NCBI GenBank assembly: GCA_913058495.1 | Contig: CAJXQC010000011.1 | Coordinates: 1 to 64,000 of the forward strand | From: an uncultured Balneola sp. | GTDB lineage: Bacteria > Bacteroidota > Rhodothermia > Balneolales > Balneolaceae | Direction: 5' to 3' | Length of the DNA: 64,000 nt | Part shown: positions 8,955-16,186 of the stretch, piece after piece | How the letters are laid out: each line of letters begins with the position of its first letter | Numbering within the stretch: the first letter of the stretch is position 1 | The notes under the pieces: generated by a model | Told to the model about the DNA's origin: nothing | What the model saw: only the letters and a program-made list of their open reading frames with translations | The model's database searches: none | Translations under genes and position numbers: made by a program

Positions 8955-10484
8955 ATGAAAATTTTTACTATTGTCGCTTCATTTGTTTTATTCATTTCGT
9001 GTACCGGCAGTTATTACTCGAGCATTTATCATCCGCCTCAACCGAATTTGCAACCCGGTGAGGAATACGAAACTATAACTGAAAATACTTTTCTCACTCC
9101 AACTGAATATCCACTTTCCACTTTTGCTATTGATGTAGATGGAGCTGCTTATTCTAATGTTCGTCGAATGATCATGGACGGTCGCCTTCCTGTAAAAGAT
9201 GCTGTGAGGGTTGAAGAAATGATAAATTATTTCAGCTATAATTATAAACAGCCAAGAAATGAAGAGCCATTTTCAGTGCACACAGATATTGGACCTTCTC
9301 CCTGGAATCTAGAACATCAACTTGTACAAATTGGTATAAAGGGCAAAGAAATACAGGCTGACGATTTACCACCCAGCAATCTCGTTTTTTTGCTTGATGT
9401 TTCCGGTTCTATGGGCTCAAGAGATAAACTTCCATTACTAGTAAAGGGCTTCAAACTATTAGTTAATCAATTAAGAGAGCAAGACCTTGTATCCATTGTT
9501 GTTTATGCCGGAAGCTCAGGCTTAGTACTCCCTCCCACTTCAGGGGATCAAAAAGAGAAAATAATCTCTGCTCTTGATGATCTAAACGCCCAAGGATCTA
9601 CAGCCGGAGGGGATGGAATTAAACAAGCGTATAAAGTAGCTCTTAAAAATTATAAAAAAGAAGGAAATAACAGAGTTATACTTGCCACAGATGGTGATTT
9701 TAATGTTGGAGTTTCATCCACATCCGAACTTGTTAAACTTATTGAAGAAAAAAGAGAGCAAGGAATTGATTTGTCAATCTTAGGTTTTGGCACAGGAAAT
9801 CTGAAGGATTCTAAAATGGAGCAGATCGCCAATAATGGTAACGGAAACTATAATTACATCGATAATTTACTGGAAGCAAAGAAGGTGTTGGTCTCTGAAA
9901 TGGGCGGCACACTACACACTATTGCAAAAGATGTGAAAATTCAGGTTGAGTTCAATCCACAGAACGTAAAAGCATACCGATTGATAGGGTATGAAAACCG
10001 CTTGCTAGCTGATGAAGACTTCAACAACGATGAAAAAGATGCCGGAGAACTTGGGGCCGGACATACCGTTACTGCTTTATATGAGGTTATACCTGAAGGA
10101 GTGACTATTTCAAATAACTTACTACCGGTTGATCCTTTAAAATATCAGGACCAGATTTCTGAAGCACAAAGTAAGTACGGCAACGAATTATTGACCGTTA
10201 AACTGCGATATAAAAATCCGAATAAGGATAAAAGCAGTTTAATAACAGAAATAATTTATAATTCAGAAGCCACAGATCTTAATGAAAATCTCAAGTTTGC
10301 ATCATCGGTAGCTTCTTTCGGTATGTTACTCCGGGATTCAAAATTCAAAGGAAACAGCTCGTTCCAAATGGTTCAGCAATTAGCCAAAGAATCAAAAGGT
10401 GTTGATGAAAATGGATATCGTGCTGAGTTTATAAAGATCGTGGAGCTTGCTGAGCTACTTTATAAAGGTGAAGCTAAAAATTAG
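8955..10484 (+). CDS. vWA/DUF3520 (YfbK-like) lipoprotein, tandem paralogue
   Basis: This 509-residue paralogue of the preceding gene starts with a lipoprotein signal (lipobox FISC, cysteine at about 16), so it is predicted to be lipid-anchored rather than carrying the CarboxypepD_reg-like domain. The vWA N-terminal region (PLSTFAIDVDGAAYSNVRRM), the MIDAS motif DVSGSMGS at about 146-153 and the DUF3520-type C-terminus follow in the same order. The two genes are collinear from the vWA N-terminal region onward. The 75 bases at 10290-10364 are identical to 8582-8656, which suggests recent gene conversion or slow divergence there. Function is unknown; a protein-interaction role is inferred from the intact metal site. 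Confidence 0.88.
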   Translation: MKIFTIVASFVLFISCTGSYYSSIYHPPQPNLQPGEEYETITENTFLTPTEYPLSTFAIDVDGAAYSNVRRMIMDGRLPVKDAVRVEEMINYFSYNYKQPRNEEPFSVHTDIGPSPWNLEHQLVQIGIKGKEIQADDLPPSNLVFLLDVSGSMGSRDKLPLLVKGFKLLVNQLREQDLVSIVVYAGSSGLVLPPTSGDQKEKIISALDDLNAQGSTAGGDGIKQAYKVALKNYKKEGNNRVILATDGDFNVGVSSTSELVKLIEEKREQGIDLSILGFGTGNLKDSKMEQIANNGNGNYNYIDNLLEAKKVLVSEMGGTLHTIAKDVKIQVEFNPQNVKAYRLIGYENRLLADEDFNNDEKDAGELGAGHTVTALYEVIPEGVTISNNLLPVDPLKYQDQISEAQSKYGNELLTVKLRYKNPNKDKSSLITEIIYNSEATDLNENLKFASSVASFGMLLRDSKFKGNSSFQMVQQLAKESKGVDENGYRAEFIKIVELAELLYKGEAKN

Positions 10485-10486
10485 TT

Positions 10487-10551
10487 TTAAACCAAATCAA
10501 TTAACTAATAACCATTAACAAAAAGTTTTAGATTATTAGTTATTGGTTTAA
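10487..10551. terminator. Bidirectional terminator-like hairpin between vWA lipoprotein and DUF2911 genes
   Basis: Two nested inverted repeats (10487-10495 with 10543-10551; 10503-10511 with 10533-10541) occupy the 75-bp gap between convergent genes. The stems are A/T-rich, so strength is uncertain. Confidence 0.5.
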
Positions 10552-10559
10552 ATCTTCAA

Positions 10560-11516
10560 TTACTTTTCTTTCAAAGAATCAATTCTTCTCTGAAGCACCT
10601 GTTTTGTTCTATCGTCAGAAGCCAACTCTTTTGCTTGTTTGTACGCCTCTTCAGCCTTTTTAAGTTCTTCTGCTTCTTCATACACCTCTGCTGCTGAATA
10701 ATGAGCTCTCCAGTCGCTTGACCATTCTTTTCTCATCTCAGCGGCTTGTTCTAACCCCTTTTCTTTCTGTTCGTTTAAGACCAGTAACTTTGCATGTAAT
10801 CCTAATGTTTGAACACTTCGGTCAATTTGTAAAGCTCTTGCTGCCCATTCTAAAGCTACATCCAGTTTGTAATCATTATTTTGCAGATATGTTGCTCCCT
10901 GAACCCAACCTTGCCACGAAAATGCCGGAAGTGTTCTAAACTGATTTTCAATATGAGCAAAAGTTGTTTCCATTGGTATCTCAACTTTAAATGGAACTTT
11001 CAAATGAGCCCATTTCAACGAAATATCCACAGAAGTATTTGTATAGTCACTGAATGAAAATTTCATCCATTCATATTTACTGTCCATTTCTTCAGGAGTT
11101 ACTTTAATCCGAAGTGCATCTTCACTTTCATCATAAAAATAACTTCCCCAGGCTTCACTGAAGTTTGAAAAAATGATCACCCATTCCTCTTCTCCCGGAA
11201 TAGTATGCATTCCATAAGAACCCGCTTTTAGTTTTTGCCCATTTACAAGCACATCATCAGTTACTGTGAAAAGAGTATTCTTATTTGCTCCTGTTCTCCA
11301 CACTTCACCATAAGGAACAAGTCCGCCCCAAATTTCACGCCCTTTAATTCCTACTGAGTTGTATTCAAAACTCATGGTTGTAAATCCTATGGTAATACTT
11401 CGCGTTTCCTTTGGGCTAGCCTGTGGAAGAGTTAAGGATACCGGTAACTGCGCCAATACTGCTGTAGACAAAAAACACATCATTAAAAATACTGCTCCAA
11501 CTATACTTCTTTTCAT
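10560..11516 (-). CDS. Exported DUF2911 protein with C-terminal TPR-like helices
   Basis: The signal peptide ends TAVLAQ at about residue 22. Residues 30 to about 175 match the DUF2911 pattern: SPKETRSITIG near the start, then WGGLVPYGEVWRTGANKN and a GSYGMHTIPGE turn. The C-terminal third is helical with alanine/leucine spacing and EEAYKQAKELA-like units, consistent with tetratricopeptide repeats. Function is unknown in the family; it is a secreted or periplasmic protein. It is divergent from the four repeat-protein genes, with about 110 bp between starts, so shared control is possible but unproved. Confidence 0.82.
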   Translation of the reverse strand: MKRSIVGAVFLMMCFLSTAVLAQLPVSLTLPQASPKETRSITIGFTTMSFEYNSVGIKGREIWGGLVPYGEVWRTGANKNTLFTVTDDVLVNGQKLKAGSYGMHTIPGEEEWVIIFSNFSEAWGSYFYDESEDALRIKVTPEEMDSKYEWMKFSFSDYTNTSVDISLKWAHLKVPFKVEIPMETTFAHIENQFRTLPAFSWQGWVQGATYLQNNDYKLDVALEWAARALQIDRSVQTLGLHAKLLVLNEQKEKGLEQAAEMRKEWSSDWRAHYSAAEVYEEAEELKKAEEAYKQAKELASDDRTKQVLQRRIDSLKEK

Positions 11517-11627
11517 CTTAAAGGAATTAATTTATGGTTTCGTCTAATCTAAGAAACTTTAAGAGAAAATTTCTTATTTGAAACAATGGGAGCTTCTTTT
11601 TCGTCTTACAGAAAAAATTGTACCACC

Positions 11628-12482
11628 ATGACACAACAGGGCAGATTTAAAAGATCCAACAACGACGACGATTTCGACTTAGATTCCTACCTCGATGAAC
11701 AAGCTCATAAAACCTCAGAACCAACTCAGCAAATTGAGGATGAGCACGAAACTTCTTTTATAAAAAACGCGGGCTTGGGTCTTGCTCTGGTATTCACTGC
11801 TTTCCTGTGGTATCATGATTGGAGCCCAAAGCAAGCTTATGCTAGTATTTTCGGAAGTGATGAAGCCACTGTTGTAGCAACAGGTCAGGCCGGGAATCAG
11901 ATTATTATTGACATCCCTGAGATCAGGATCCCGGAAATTACTATTCCGGAAACACGGGAGATCGAACGAGCCATAGAGCGCGAGCTAGCCAGAGCTTCAG
12001 CAAGTGAAGATCTTCCTTCTGTTACTGATTATTTAGTAGAGCTAAAAGAGCTGGGTTTACTGGAAGACGACAAACTTAGTGCCTTTCAAGCCCGCCAACT
12101 ACATTCGGCAGGTGTTCCCGTTTCCTATATTCAGGAAGTTGATAATGCAGGTTTTCTGGATGTGTTAAACTTTGTGGCAATCTCTGAATTCTATAACAAC
12201 GATATCCCACTTAGCTATATTTCTGAATTTGAAGAAGCAGGCTTTTTAGATAAAGTGAATTTTATCGGAATAAGCGAATTCTACAAAAACAATGTGTCTA
12301 TGGATTACCTAAGAACTCTGGACCAAGCCGGTTATCTTGACGATCTAAGCTTTGTATACATCACAGAATATTATAAAGCTGGAGTTACCACGGCCTTTTT
12401 AGACGATCTGAAAGCAAAAGGATTGTATGAGGATCTAAGCTTTGTGGATGTGGTAGAAATGTTTAAAGACGAGAATAATTAG
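11628..12482 (+). CDS. 30-residue-repeat membrane protein, subtype A, gene 1 of 4
   Basis: Not a family I recognise. The chosen start (ATG at 11628, MTQQGRFKRS) aligns with the starts of the three following paralogues; the ORF-track start at 11586 adds 14 residues with no counterpart. Order of parts: short basic start, acidic box DDDFDLDSYLDEQ, one transmembrane segment after SFIKN, then WSPKQAYASIFG. An IPEI-rich linker follows, then about five copies of a 30-residue repeat (first copy 32 residues), each with an aromatic residue at position 1, an AGFLD-like turn and a GVP-like turn near the end. Topology is probably N-inside with the repeats in the periplasm. The next gene starts 7 bp after the stop. 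It pairs with gene 3 by membrane-segment type. Confidence 0.75.
   Translation: MTQQGRFKRSNNDDDFDLDSYLDEQAHKTSEPTQQIEDEHETSFIKNAGLGLALVFTAFLWYHDWSPKQAYASIFGSDEATVVATGQAGNQIIIDIPEIRIPEITIPETREIERAIERELARASASEDLPSVTDYLVELKELGLLEDDKLSAFQARQLHSAGVPVSYIQEVDNAGFLDVLNFVAISEFYNNDIPLSYISEFEEAGFLDKVNFIGISEFYKNNVSMDYLRTLDQAGYLDDLSFVYITEYYKAGVTTAFLDDLKAKGLYEDLSFVDVVEMFKDENN
12030..12479 (+). repeat. Tandem 90-bp coding repeat in gene 1 (about 5 units)
   Basis: Units start at 12030 (96 bp), 12126, 12216, 12306 and 12396. Each encodes a helix-turn-helix-like 30-residue unit; the gene-specific signature is a SEFY or TEYY motif before the next turn. Confidence 0.75.
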
Positions 12483-12489
12483 GATTAAA

Positions 12490-13413
12490 ATGAGCAAGCA
12501 GAAGTTTCGATACGATTTACACAATACCGATGATCCCGATTTTGATCTGGATGCATATATAGATGAGCAAGCAAACGCCGGCGATCAGAACTTTGAACAG
12601 GAATTCAATTCACATCCAACAACAAAAAGAAATCTGTTGGCTCTTTCGGTTATATTAATTCCGGCAATATGGTTCTTCTTAAGTGATCCATTTTCAGTTT
12701 TCTCTGATAGCTCAAACTTTACCTCTTCTCAGGCTGGTCAAACCATTGTAGTAGAGAGACCTGAACCTAATGTAAGGATAATTACAGCACCTCCTGCTCC
12801 CGTCCCTCTTCAGGGATCTAATTTTAGTTTTGAGCCCGGAAATACTGTTGCAGACCTTGGAATGAGTTATACTGATTATCTTGCTGAACTTAAAGAATAT
12901 GGTTATCTGGATGATTTTGGAGGAAGTGCATCTACGCGTTTATACCAAAACAATGTTCCTGTTGAATACATCGATCAATTCGGAAAAGCAGGAGTTCTAA
13001 ATAATTTCGGGAGTACGTCTATCTCAAGATTGTATCAAAACCAAGTTCCTTTTGATTACATCCAAAATATGGCTGACGCAGGATTATTGAACAATTTTGG
13101 AAGTACTTCTATCTCCAGATTATACCAAAACCAGATTCCTTTCGAATATATCATAAAATTTAAAGAAGCGAATGTACTGGAAGATTTCGGTAGTACATCC
13201 ATCTCAAGATTATATCAGAATGGTGTACCCACAGAATATATTTCTGAAATAGCAACAAACGGATATTTGAATAATTTTGGGAGTACATCAATCGTACGAC
13301 TACACCAAAATCAGGTTCCCGTTAGTTTTTTGAAAACTCTTGACGAAAAAGGATTATTGGATGATATGTCATCCGAATCCGTAGTAACTGCTTATCAACT
13401 TGAAGGACAATAA
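12490..13413 (+). CDS. 30-residue-repeat membrane protein, subtype B, gene 2 of 4
   Basis: A paralogue of the preceding gene. The acidic box DDPDFDLDAYIDEQ precedes a transmembrane segment of a different type (TTKRN then IPAIWF, with positive residues on the inner side). A proline-rich linker leads to six 30-residue repeats, the last slightly short. The repeats share a strong internal signature, FGSTSISRLYQN, absent from the other three proteins. No enzyme motif is present. Repeats with a GVPxxYI-like start recall the GVTPEYI-type repeats seen in some BlaR1/M56 sensor proteins; that link is my inference and concerns shape only. The next gene begins 5 bp after the stop, so the four genes probably form one transcript. 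Confidence 0.75.
   Translation: MSKQKFRYDLHNTDDPDFDLDAYIDEQANAGDQNFEQEFNSHPTTKRNLLALSVILIPAIWFFLSDPFSVFSDSSNFTSSQAGQTIVVERPEPNVRIITAPPAPVPLQGSNFSFEPGNTVADLGMSYTDYLAELKEYGYLDDFGGSASTRLYQNNVPVEYIDQFGKAGVLNNFGSTSISRLYQNQVPFDYIQNMADAGLLNNFGSTSISRLYQNQIPFEYIIKFKEANVLEDFGSTSISRLYQNGVPTEYISEIATNGYLNNFGSTSIVRLHQNQVPVSFLKTLDEKGLLDDMSSESVVTAYQLEGQ
12877..13410 (+). repeat. Tandem 90-bp coding repeat in gene 2 (6 units)
   Basis: Units start at 12877, 12967, 13057, 13147, 13237 and 13327, at a strict 90-bp period. Copies are much more alike to each other than to repeats of the neighbouring genes. Confidence 0.85.
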
Positions 13414-13418
13414 ATACA

Positions 13419-14174
13419 ATGAGCTCTCAACGATTTAAAAACGAACTCCGTGGTGGTCAGGATGATCCCGATTTTGATCTGGATGCCTATTTACAAGAAC
13501 AATCTCATCCTGACGAGCAATTTGAAGATCACGCTAATGATCCTTCCAAAGGTTCCTCCTTTCTAAAAAACACCTTTCTCATTGTAGGGCTTGCCATTTT
13601 TGCTTTGCTTTATTTTAACGACTGGAGTCCTAAGCTTGTTTACGGTAATATTTTCGGAGTAGAGGAATATCAAGAACATTCTGTAGCACCTGAGCCGGTA
13701 ATTCCTGTCACCCGGAATTCAGAACCCGATGTAGTTATAACTGACAGTGATCTGGCAGGAACTAATGATATTGTTGTTACACAAGGACTTGAAAACCTGG
13801 CTCGTTTAGAGGCTCTGGAAGCATTAGAAAGCCTCGAAGGTTTAGCTGAACTGGAAAATCTGGAAGGACTAGAGGGTTTAGAAGAGTTGGCAAAACTTTC
13901 AGCACTTGAAGGACTTAAGGCACTTTCGAATCTTGAAAATCCATCTTTTATTCAAGTAGAAAATAATTCCACTGAATTTCCTGCTACTCTAGAAGATTAT
14001 AACACAAAATTAAATGAAGCAGGGCTTTCAGATAAATTTGATACAGAAACGGTAGCTGAACTTTTCGACGCCAAAGTTCCGGTTCCTGTATTAAAAACAT
14101 TGAATGACAATGATCTGTTAGATTCATTCGATATTTCATCGCTGATCGAGGGATATAAGAATCAAGGAAATTAA
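13419..14174 (+). CDS. Repeat membrane protein, subtype A, gene 3 of 4, with leucine-triplet tract
   Basis: It begins MSSQRFKNELRGG and carries the acidic box DDPDFDLDAYLQEQ and a subtype-A membrane segment (SFLKN, then NDWSPKLVYGNIFG) matching gene 1. Unlike its neighbours it has only about two 30-residue repeats, at the C-terminus (from about residue 191). In their place is a 51-residue tract at about residues 124-174 in which leucine occupies every third position without exception, mostly with glutamate next to it. No enzymatic motif. It is probably anchored in the inner membrane with the C-terminus outside. The gene is in frame with clean 5-bp spacings on both sides, so it does not look like a pseudogene. 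Confidence 0.75.
   Translation: MSSQRFKNELRGGQDDPDFDLDAYLQEQSHPDEQFEDHANDPSKGSSFLKNTFLIVGLAIFALLYFNDWSPKLVYGNIFGVEEYQEHSVAPEPVIPVTRNSEPDVVITDSDLAGTNDIVVTQGLENLARLEALEALESLEGLAELENLEGLEGLEELAKLSALEGLKALSNLENPSFIQVENNSTEFPATLEDYNTKLNEAGLSDKFDTETVAELFDAKVPVPVLKTLNDNDLLDSFDISSLIEGYKNQGN
13788..13940 (+). repeat. Coding tract of 17 leucine-x-x triplets
   Basis: Seventeen successive three-codon units each begin with a leucine codon, using five different leucine codons (ctt, ctg, tta, ctc, cta, ttg variously). The periodicity is therefore at the protein level and is not a simple 9-bp DNA satellite. Confidence 0.85.
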
Positions 14175-14178
14175 TACT

Positions 14179-15246
14179 ATGGCAAATCAAAGATTTAAAA
14201 ATGAACTGCGTGGCAATCAGGATGATCCCGATTTTGATCTGGATTCTTACATAGACGAGCAAGCCAATGCCACCGGTACAGAAAAGCTTGATCAGGAATT
14301 TGTTGAACCGCCAACATCCACTAAAAGAAACATCATCGCAATATTACTGTTTGCTGTGATACCGGCTGTATGGTTTTTAACAAGCAGTCCGATTTCTGTT
14401 TTTAACTTTGATAACGGCAACCAAACAACTGTTTCGCAGGGACAAAATGTAGTACAAGCCCCTTTGCCTCCTGCTGCACCGCTGCCTCCCAGAATTTCAA
14501 CAACCGAAGGAGTAACTAGCGTATATCTGGATTATTTACAAGCTGCGACCGAGGCCGGATATACCAATCAAATCAATTCTACCGGAATACGGGCACTGTA
14601 CGATAGCGGTGTTCCTCTTTCATATTTAGAGCAAATGAATCAAGCCGGTTTTCTTGATGATTTTTCTTACTCCGGAATTATTGGATTGTATAACGGTGGT
14701 GTACCGATGGAATATTTAACGATGATGAACGAAGCAGGATATATGGATGACTTTTCCTATTCAGGAATCATTGGACTTTACAACGGAGGTGTTCCCACTT
14801 CTTACCTGGATCAACTGAATGTTGGTGGTTATTTAGATGATTTCTCCTACTCAGGAGTTATCGGTTTGTATAGCGGCGGCGTACCAAATGAGTTTCTTGC
14901 CCGAATGGAAGCCGGCGGTTACCTGGACGAATTTTCTTACTCCGGATTGATAGGCTTATACAGTGGCGGTGTTAGTGTTGAGTATCTGGACAGGTTAAAC
15001 GCAGCAGAACTCCTGAACGATTTTTCTTACTCTGCCATAATCGGACTCCAAAGCTCGGGCGTTACTACCGATTACATTATTCAATTAAAAGAAGCCGGTT
15101 TTCTAAACACCTTTTCTTATTCAGGAATCATTGGTTTATACAACTCAGATGTACCTGTAAGTTTCATACAGGAACTGGACAGCAGAAGCCTCCTCGTTGA
15201 TATGAGTTATACCGATGTGATTCGTGCTTATGGAGATGGGAATTAG
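14179..15246 (+). CDS. 30-residue-repeat membrane protein, subtype B, gene 4 of 4
   Basis: The largest of the four (355 residues). The start MANQRFKNELRGN and box DDPDFDLDSYIDEQ closely match gene 3, but the membrane segment (STKRN, then IPAVWF) matches gene 2. A proline-rich linker is followed by eight 30-residue repeats from about residue 119. The internal signature, DDFSYSGIIGLYNGG, is found only here. Topology is predicted as N-inside with a periplasmic solenoid. It ends the apparent operon; the next 940 bp hold no gene. Function is unknown; binding or sensing in the periplasm is an inference from architecture. Confidence 0.75.
   Translation: MANQRFKNELRGNQDDPDFDLDSYIDEQANATGTEKLDQEFVEPPTSTKRNIIAILLFAVIPAVWFLTSSPISVFNFDNGNQTTVSQGQNVVQAPLPPAAPLPPRISTTEGVTSVYLDYLQAATEAGYTNQINSTGIRALYDSGVPLSYLEQMNQAGFLDDFSYSGIIGLYNGGVPMEYLTMMNEAGYMDDFSYSGIIGLYNGGVPTSYLDQLNVGGYLDDFSYSGVIGLYSGGVPNEFLARMEAGGYLDEFSYSGLIGLYSGGVSVEYLDRLNAAELLNDFSYSAIIGLQSSGVTTDYIIQLKEAGFLNTFSYSGIIGLYNSDVPVSFIQELDSRSLLVDMSYTDVIRAYGDGN
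14533..15243 (+). repeat. Tandem 90-bp coding repeat in gene 4 (8 units)
   Basis: Units start at 14533, 14623, 14713, 14803, 14893, 14983, 15073 and 15163; the first and last are most diverged, as is usual for capping units of a solenoid. Confidence 0.85.
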
Positions 15247-15358
15247 TCTCTTCTACCCGCCGAGCCTAAAGGCTCTACTTGTTTAAAAGACACCTTAACC
15301 TCCTTCCTTAGCTTTTGATTAATAAATAAAAAAAATCCTCCTTTGAAGGAGGTGGACT

Positions 15359-15406
15359 GAGGGATGTTGTGCGGTTTATTAACTCAGAAACCCCACAACA
15401 TCCCTC
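15359..15406. repeat. Inverted repeat, 19-bp arms with one mismatch
   Basis: Arms 15359-15377 and 15388-15406 pair over 19 positions with a single C-C mismatch around a 10-base loop. It is a candidate terminator or palindromic dispersed element downstream of the repeat-protein operon. Confidence 0.75.
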
Positions 15407-15480
15407 TGATCTCACACAAGTGTTCGATCGGTCTCCCTTCGAAGGGAGATTTGTTTCTTTTATGTTATTTAGAGCGGATG

Positions 15481-15525
15481 TGAGAAATCTAAAGATGTAC
15501 TTTAAATCGATCTGTAGATTTCTCA
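15481..15525. repeat. Inverted repeat, perfect 11-bp arms
   Basis: Arms 15481-15491 and 15515-15525 are perfectly complementary. Function is unknown; it is part of the palindrome mosaic. Confidence 0.7.
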
Positions 15526-15637
15526 GTCGACAAGCTCCTTCGAAATTGTAGATGTCAGGTAATTCGGTGACAGTTTTGGAAAATTTGCTCTGTTTATAAA
15601 CCTGACTTTTTTAAAAGTCTCCAATTACACCGAACTT

Positions 15638-15785
15638 AGAATTATTGGCGAGCCAAGAACGCAATGAAATCGACGGCTCCGAAGGAGCAATCATTACACT
15701 CAGGATGATTCTTGGATATGCATCATACGAACGAAGACCTTTTGTAATGATTAGTCGATGTAATGGAGTTCGCGCCAATAATTCT
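15638..15785. repeat. Long inverted repeat with nested second arm pair
   Basis: The outer arms 15638-15650 and 15773-15785 are a perfect 13 bp; inner arms 15689-15698 and 15743-15752 are a perfect 10 bp, with partial pairing between them. The opposite-strand ORFs in this stretch (71 aa minus, 65 aa plus) are explained by the palindrome and are not annotated. Confidence 0.75.
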
Positions 15786-15800
15786 TGTCGGGAGCTTTTG

Positions 15801-15824
15801 GTACTTTTGTCGGTACAAAAGTAC
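15801..15824. repeat. Perfect hairpin, 10-bp stem
   Basis: GTACTTTTGT pairs with ACAAAAGTAC around a CGGT loop. The same CTTTTGT/ACAAAAG core returns in the next hairpin at 15881-15916. Confidence 0.75.
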
Positions 15825-15880
15825 ATAGAACAAAGTAGCTGAACCCTATAAGCACATTTATCTTAGAATACGGGTACCTA

Positions 15881-15916
15881 CTTTTGTCTTGATATCCCGT
15901 TCGTACGGGACAAAAG
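15881..15916. repeat. Two-part hairpin sharing the CTTTTGT core
   Basis: The outer pair CTTTTGTC/GACAAAAG (sharing the G at 15909) encloses the inner stem CCCGT/ACGGG around a TCGT loop. It resembles palindromic dispersed sequences common in Bacteroidota-type genomes. Confidence 0.65.
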
Positions 15917-15926
15917 ATCAAGCCGA

Positions 15927-16075
15927 AGTATTTAAGACGGGTTCACTGATCCCGCGCTGAATAATCCTAAAGGTCTTCGTCCATTCTGAGAAAGTTAGTA
16001 CACTCTTCACCAGAAAGGATTATTCCTGCTTCGCAGGCGCATCCGGATCATGCTCACTTTTCCGTCTTAAATACT
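15927..16075. repeat. Large inverted-repeat element with arm shared by the window-edge repeat
   Basis: Outer arms 15927-15940 and 16062-16075 are a perfect 14 bp; inner arms 15959-15968 and 16016-16025 are a perfect 10 bp. The right half (from 16031) is the second copy of the repeat at 1-95. This is a candidate non-autonomous palindromic element. Confidence 0.7.
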
Positions 16076-16125
16076 AAGGGCGAATTTTTAGCACTATCAA
16101 TACTAAACTGTCAATGAATTAGCAG
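16031..16125. repeat. Dispersed repeat, copy B
   Basis: About 56 of the first 60 bases equal those at 1-60, including the identical 20-base run at 16061-16080 extending onward to 16090. The two copies are in the same orientation and 16 kb apart. Confidence 0.75.
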
Positions 16126-16147
16126 GCATCCACAAGGTTAGCTCTGC

Positions 16148-16178
16148 TTTTGTGTCTTCGTGTTTCCGTGGCAAAAAA
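16148..16178. repeat. Short dispersed motif related to 30628-30657 (opposite strand)
   Basis: The reverse complement of this stretch resembles 30628-30657 (shared AAACACGAA core and similar flanks). It looks like a widely scattered intergenic motif; similarity is imperfect. Confidence 0.4.
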
Positions 16179-16186
16179 CCATCTAT

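Larger units (their letters stand above)
15247..16186. other. Gene-free island of nested inverted repeats
   Basis: About 940 bp without a credible gene. The three short ORFs listed here overlap palindromes, and two lie opposite each other across one hairpin. The stretch contains at least seven separate inverted repeats, several perfect, plus one arm shared with the window's left edge. It contains a GAGCC/GGCTC hairpin at 15262-15275 just after the repeat-protein operon, a short CCTCCTT/AAGGAGG hairpin at 15337-15352 and a perfect 18-base palindrome at 15432-15449. I see no transposase, tRNA or origin-like signal. Confidence 0.75.

Noticed and set aside
10560-11516. DUF2911 protein as part of the repeat-protein family
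   Set aside because: It lacks the acidic box and the 30-residue repeat; its repeats are TPR-like and it has a cleavable signal peptide.
13419-14174. Gene 3 of the repeat locus as a decayed pseudogene
   Set aside because: The frame is intact, both gaps to its neighbours are short and regular, and the leucine tract is perfectly periodic with varied codons.
12877-15243. The regular 90-bp repeats as a CRISPR array
   Set aside because: The repeats are in frame, encode protein without spacers, and no cas genes are present.
15369-15842. Three short ORFs in the intergenic island as small genes
   Set aside because: They overlap palindromes, two lie face to face across one hairpin, and none has a recognisable domain.
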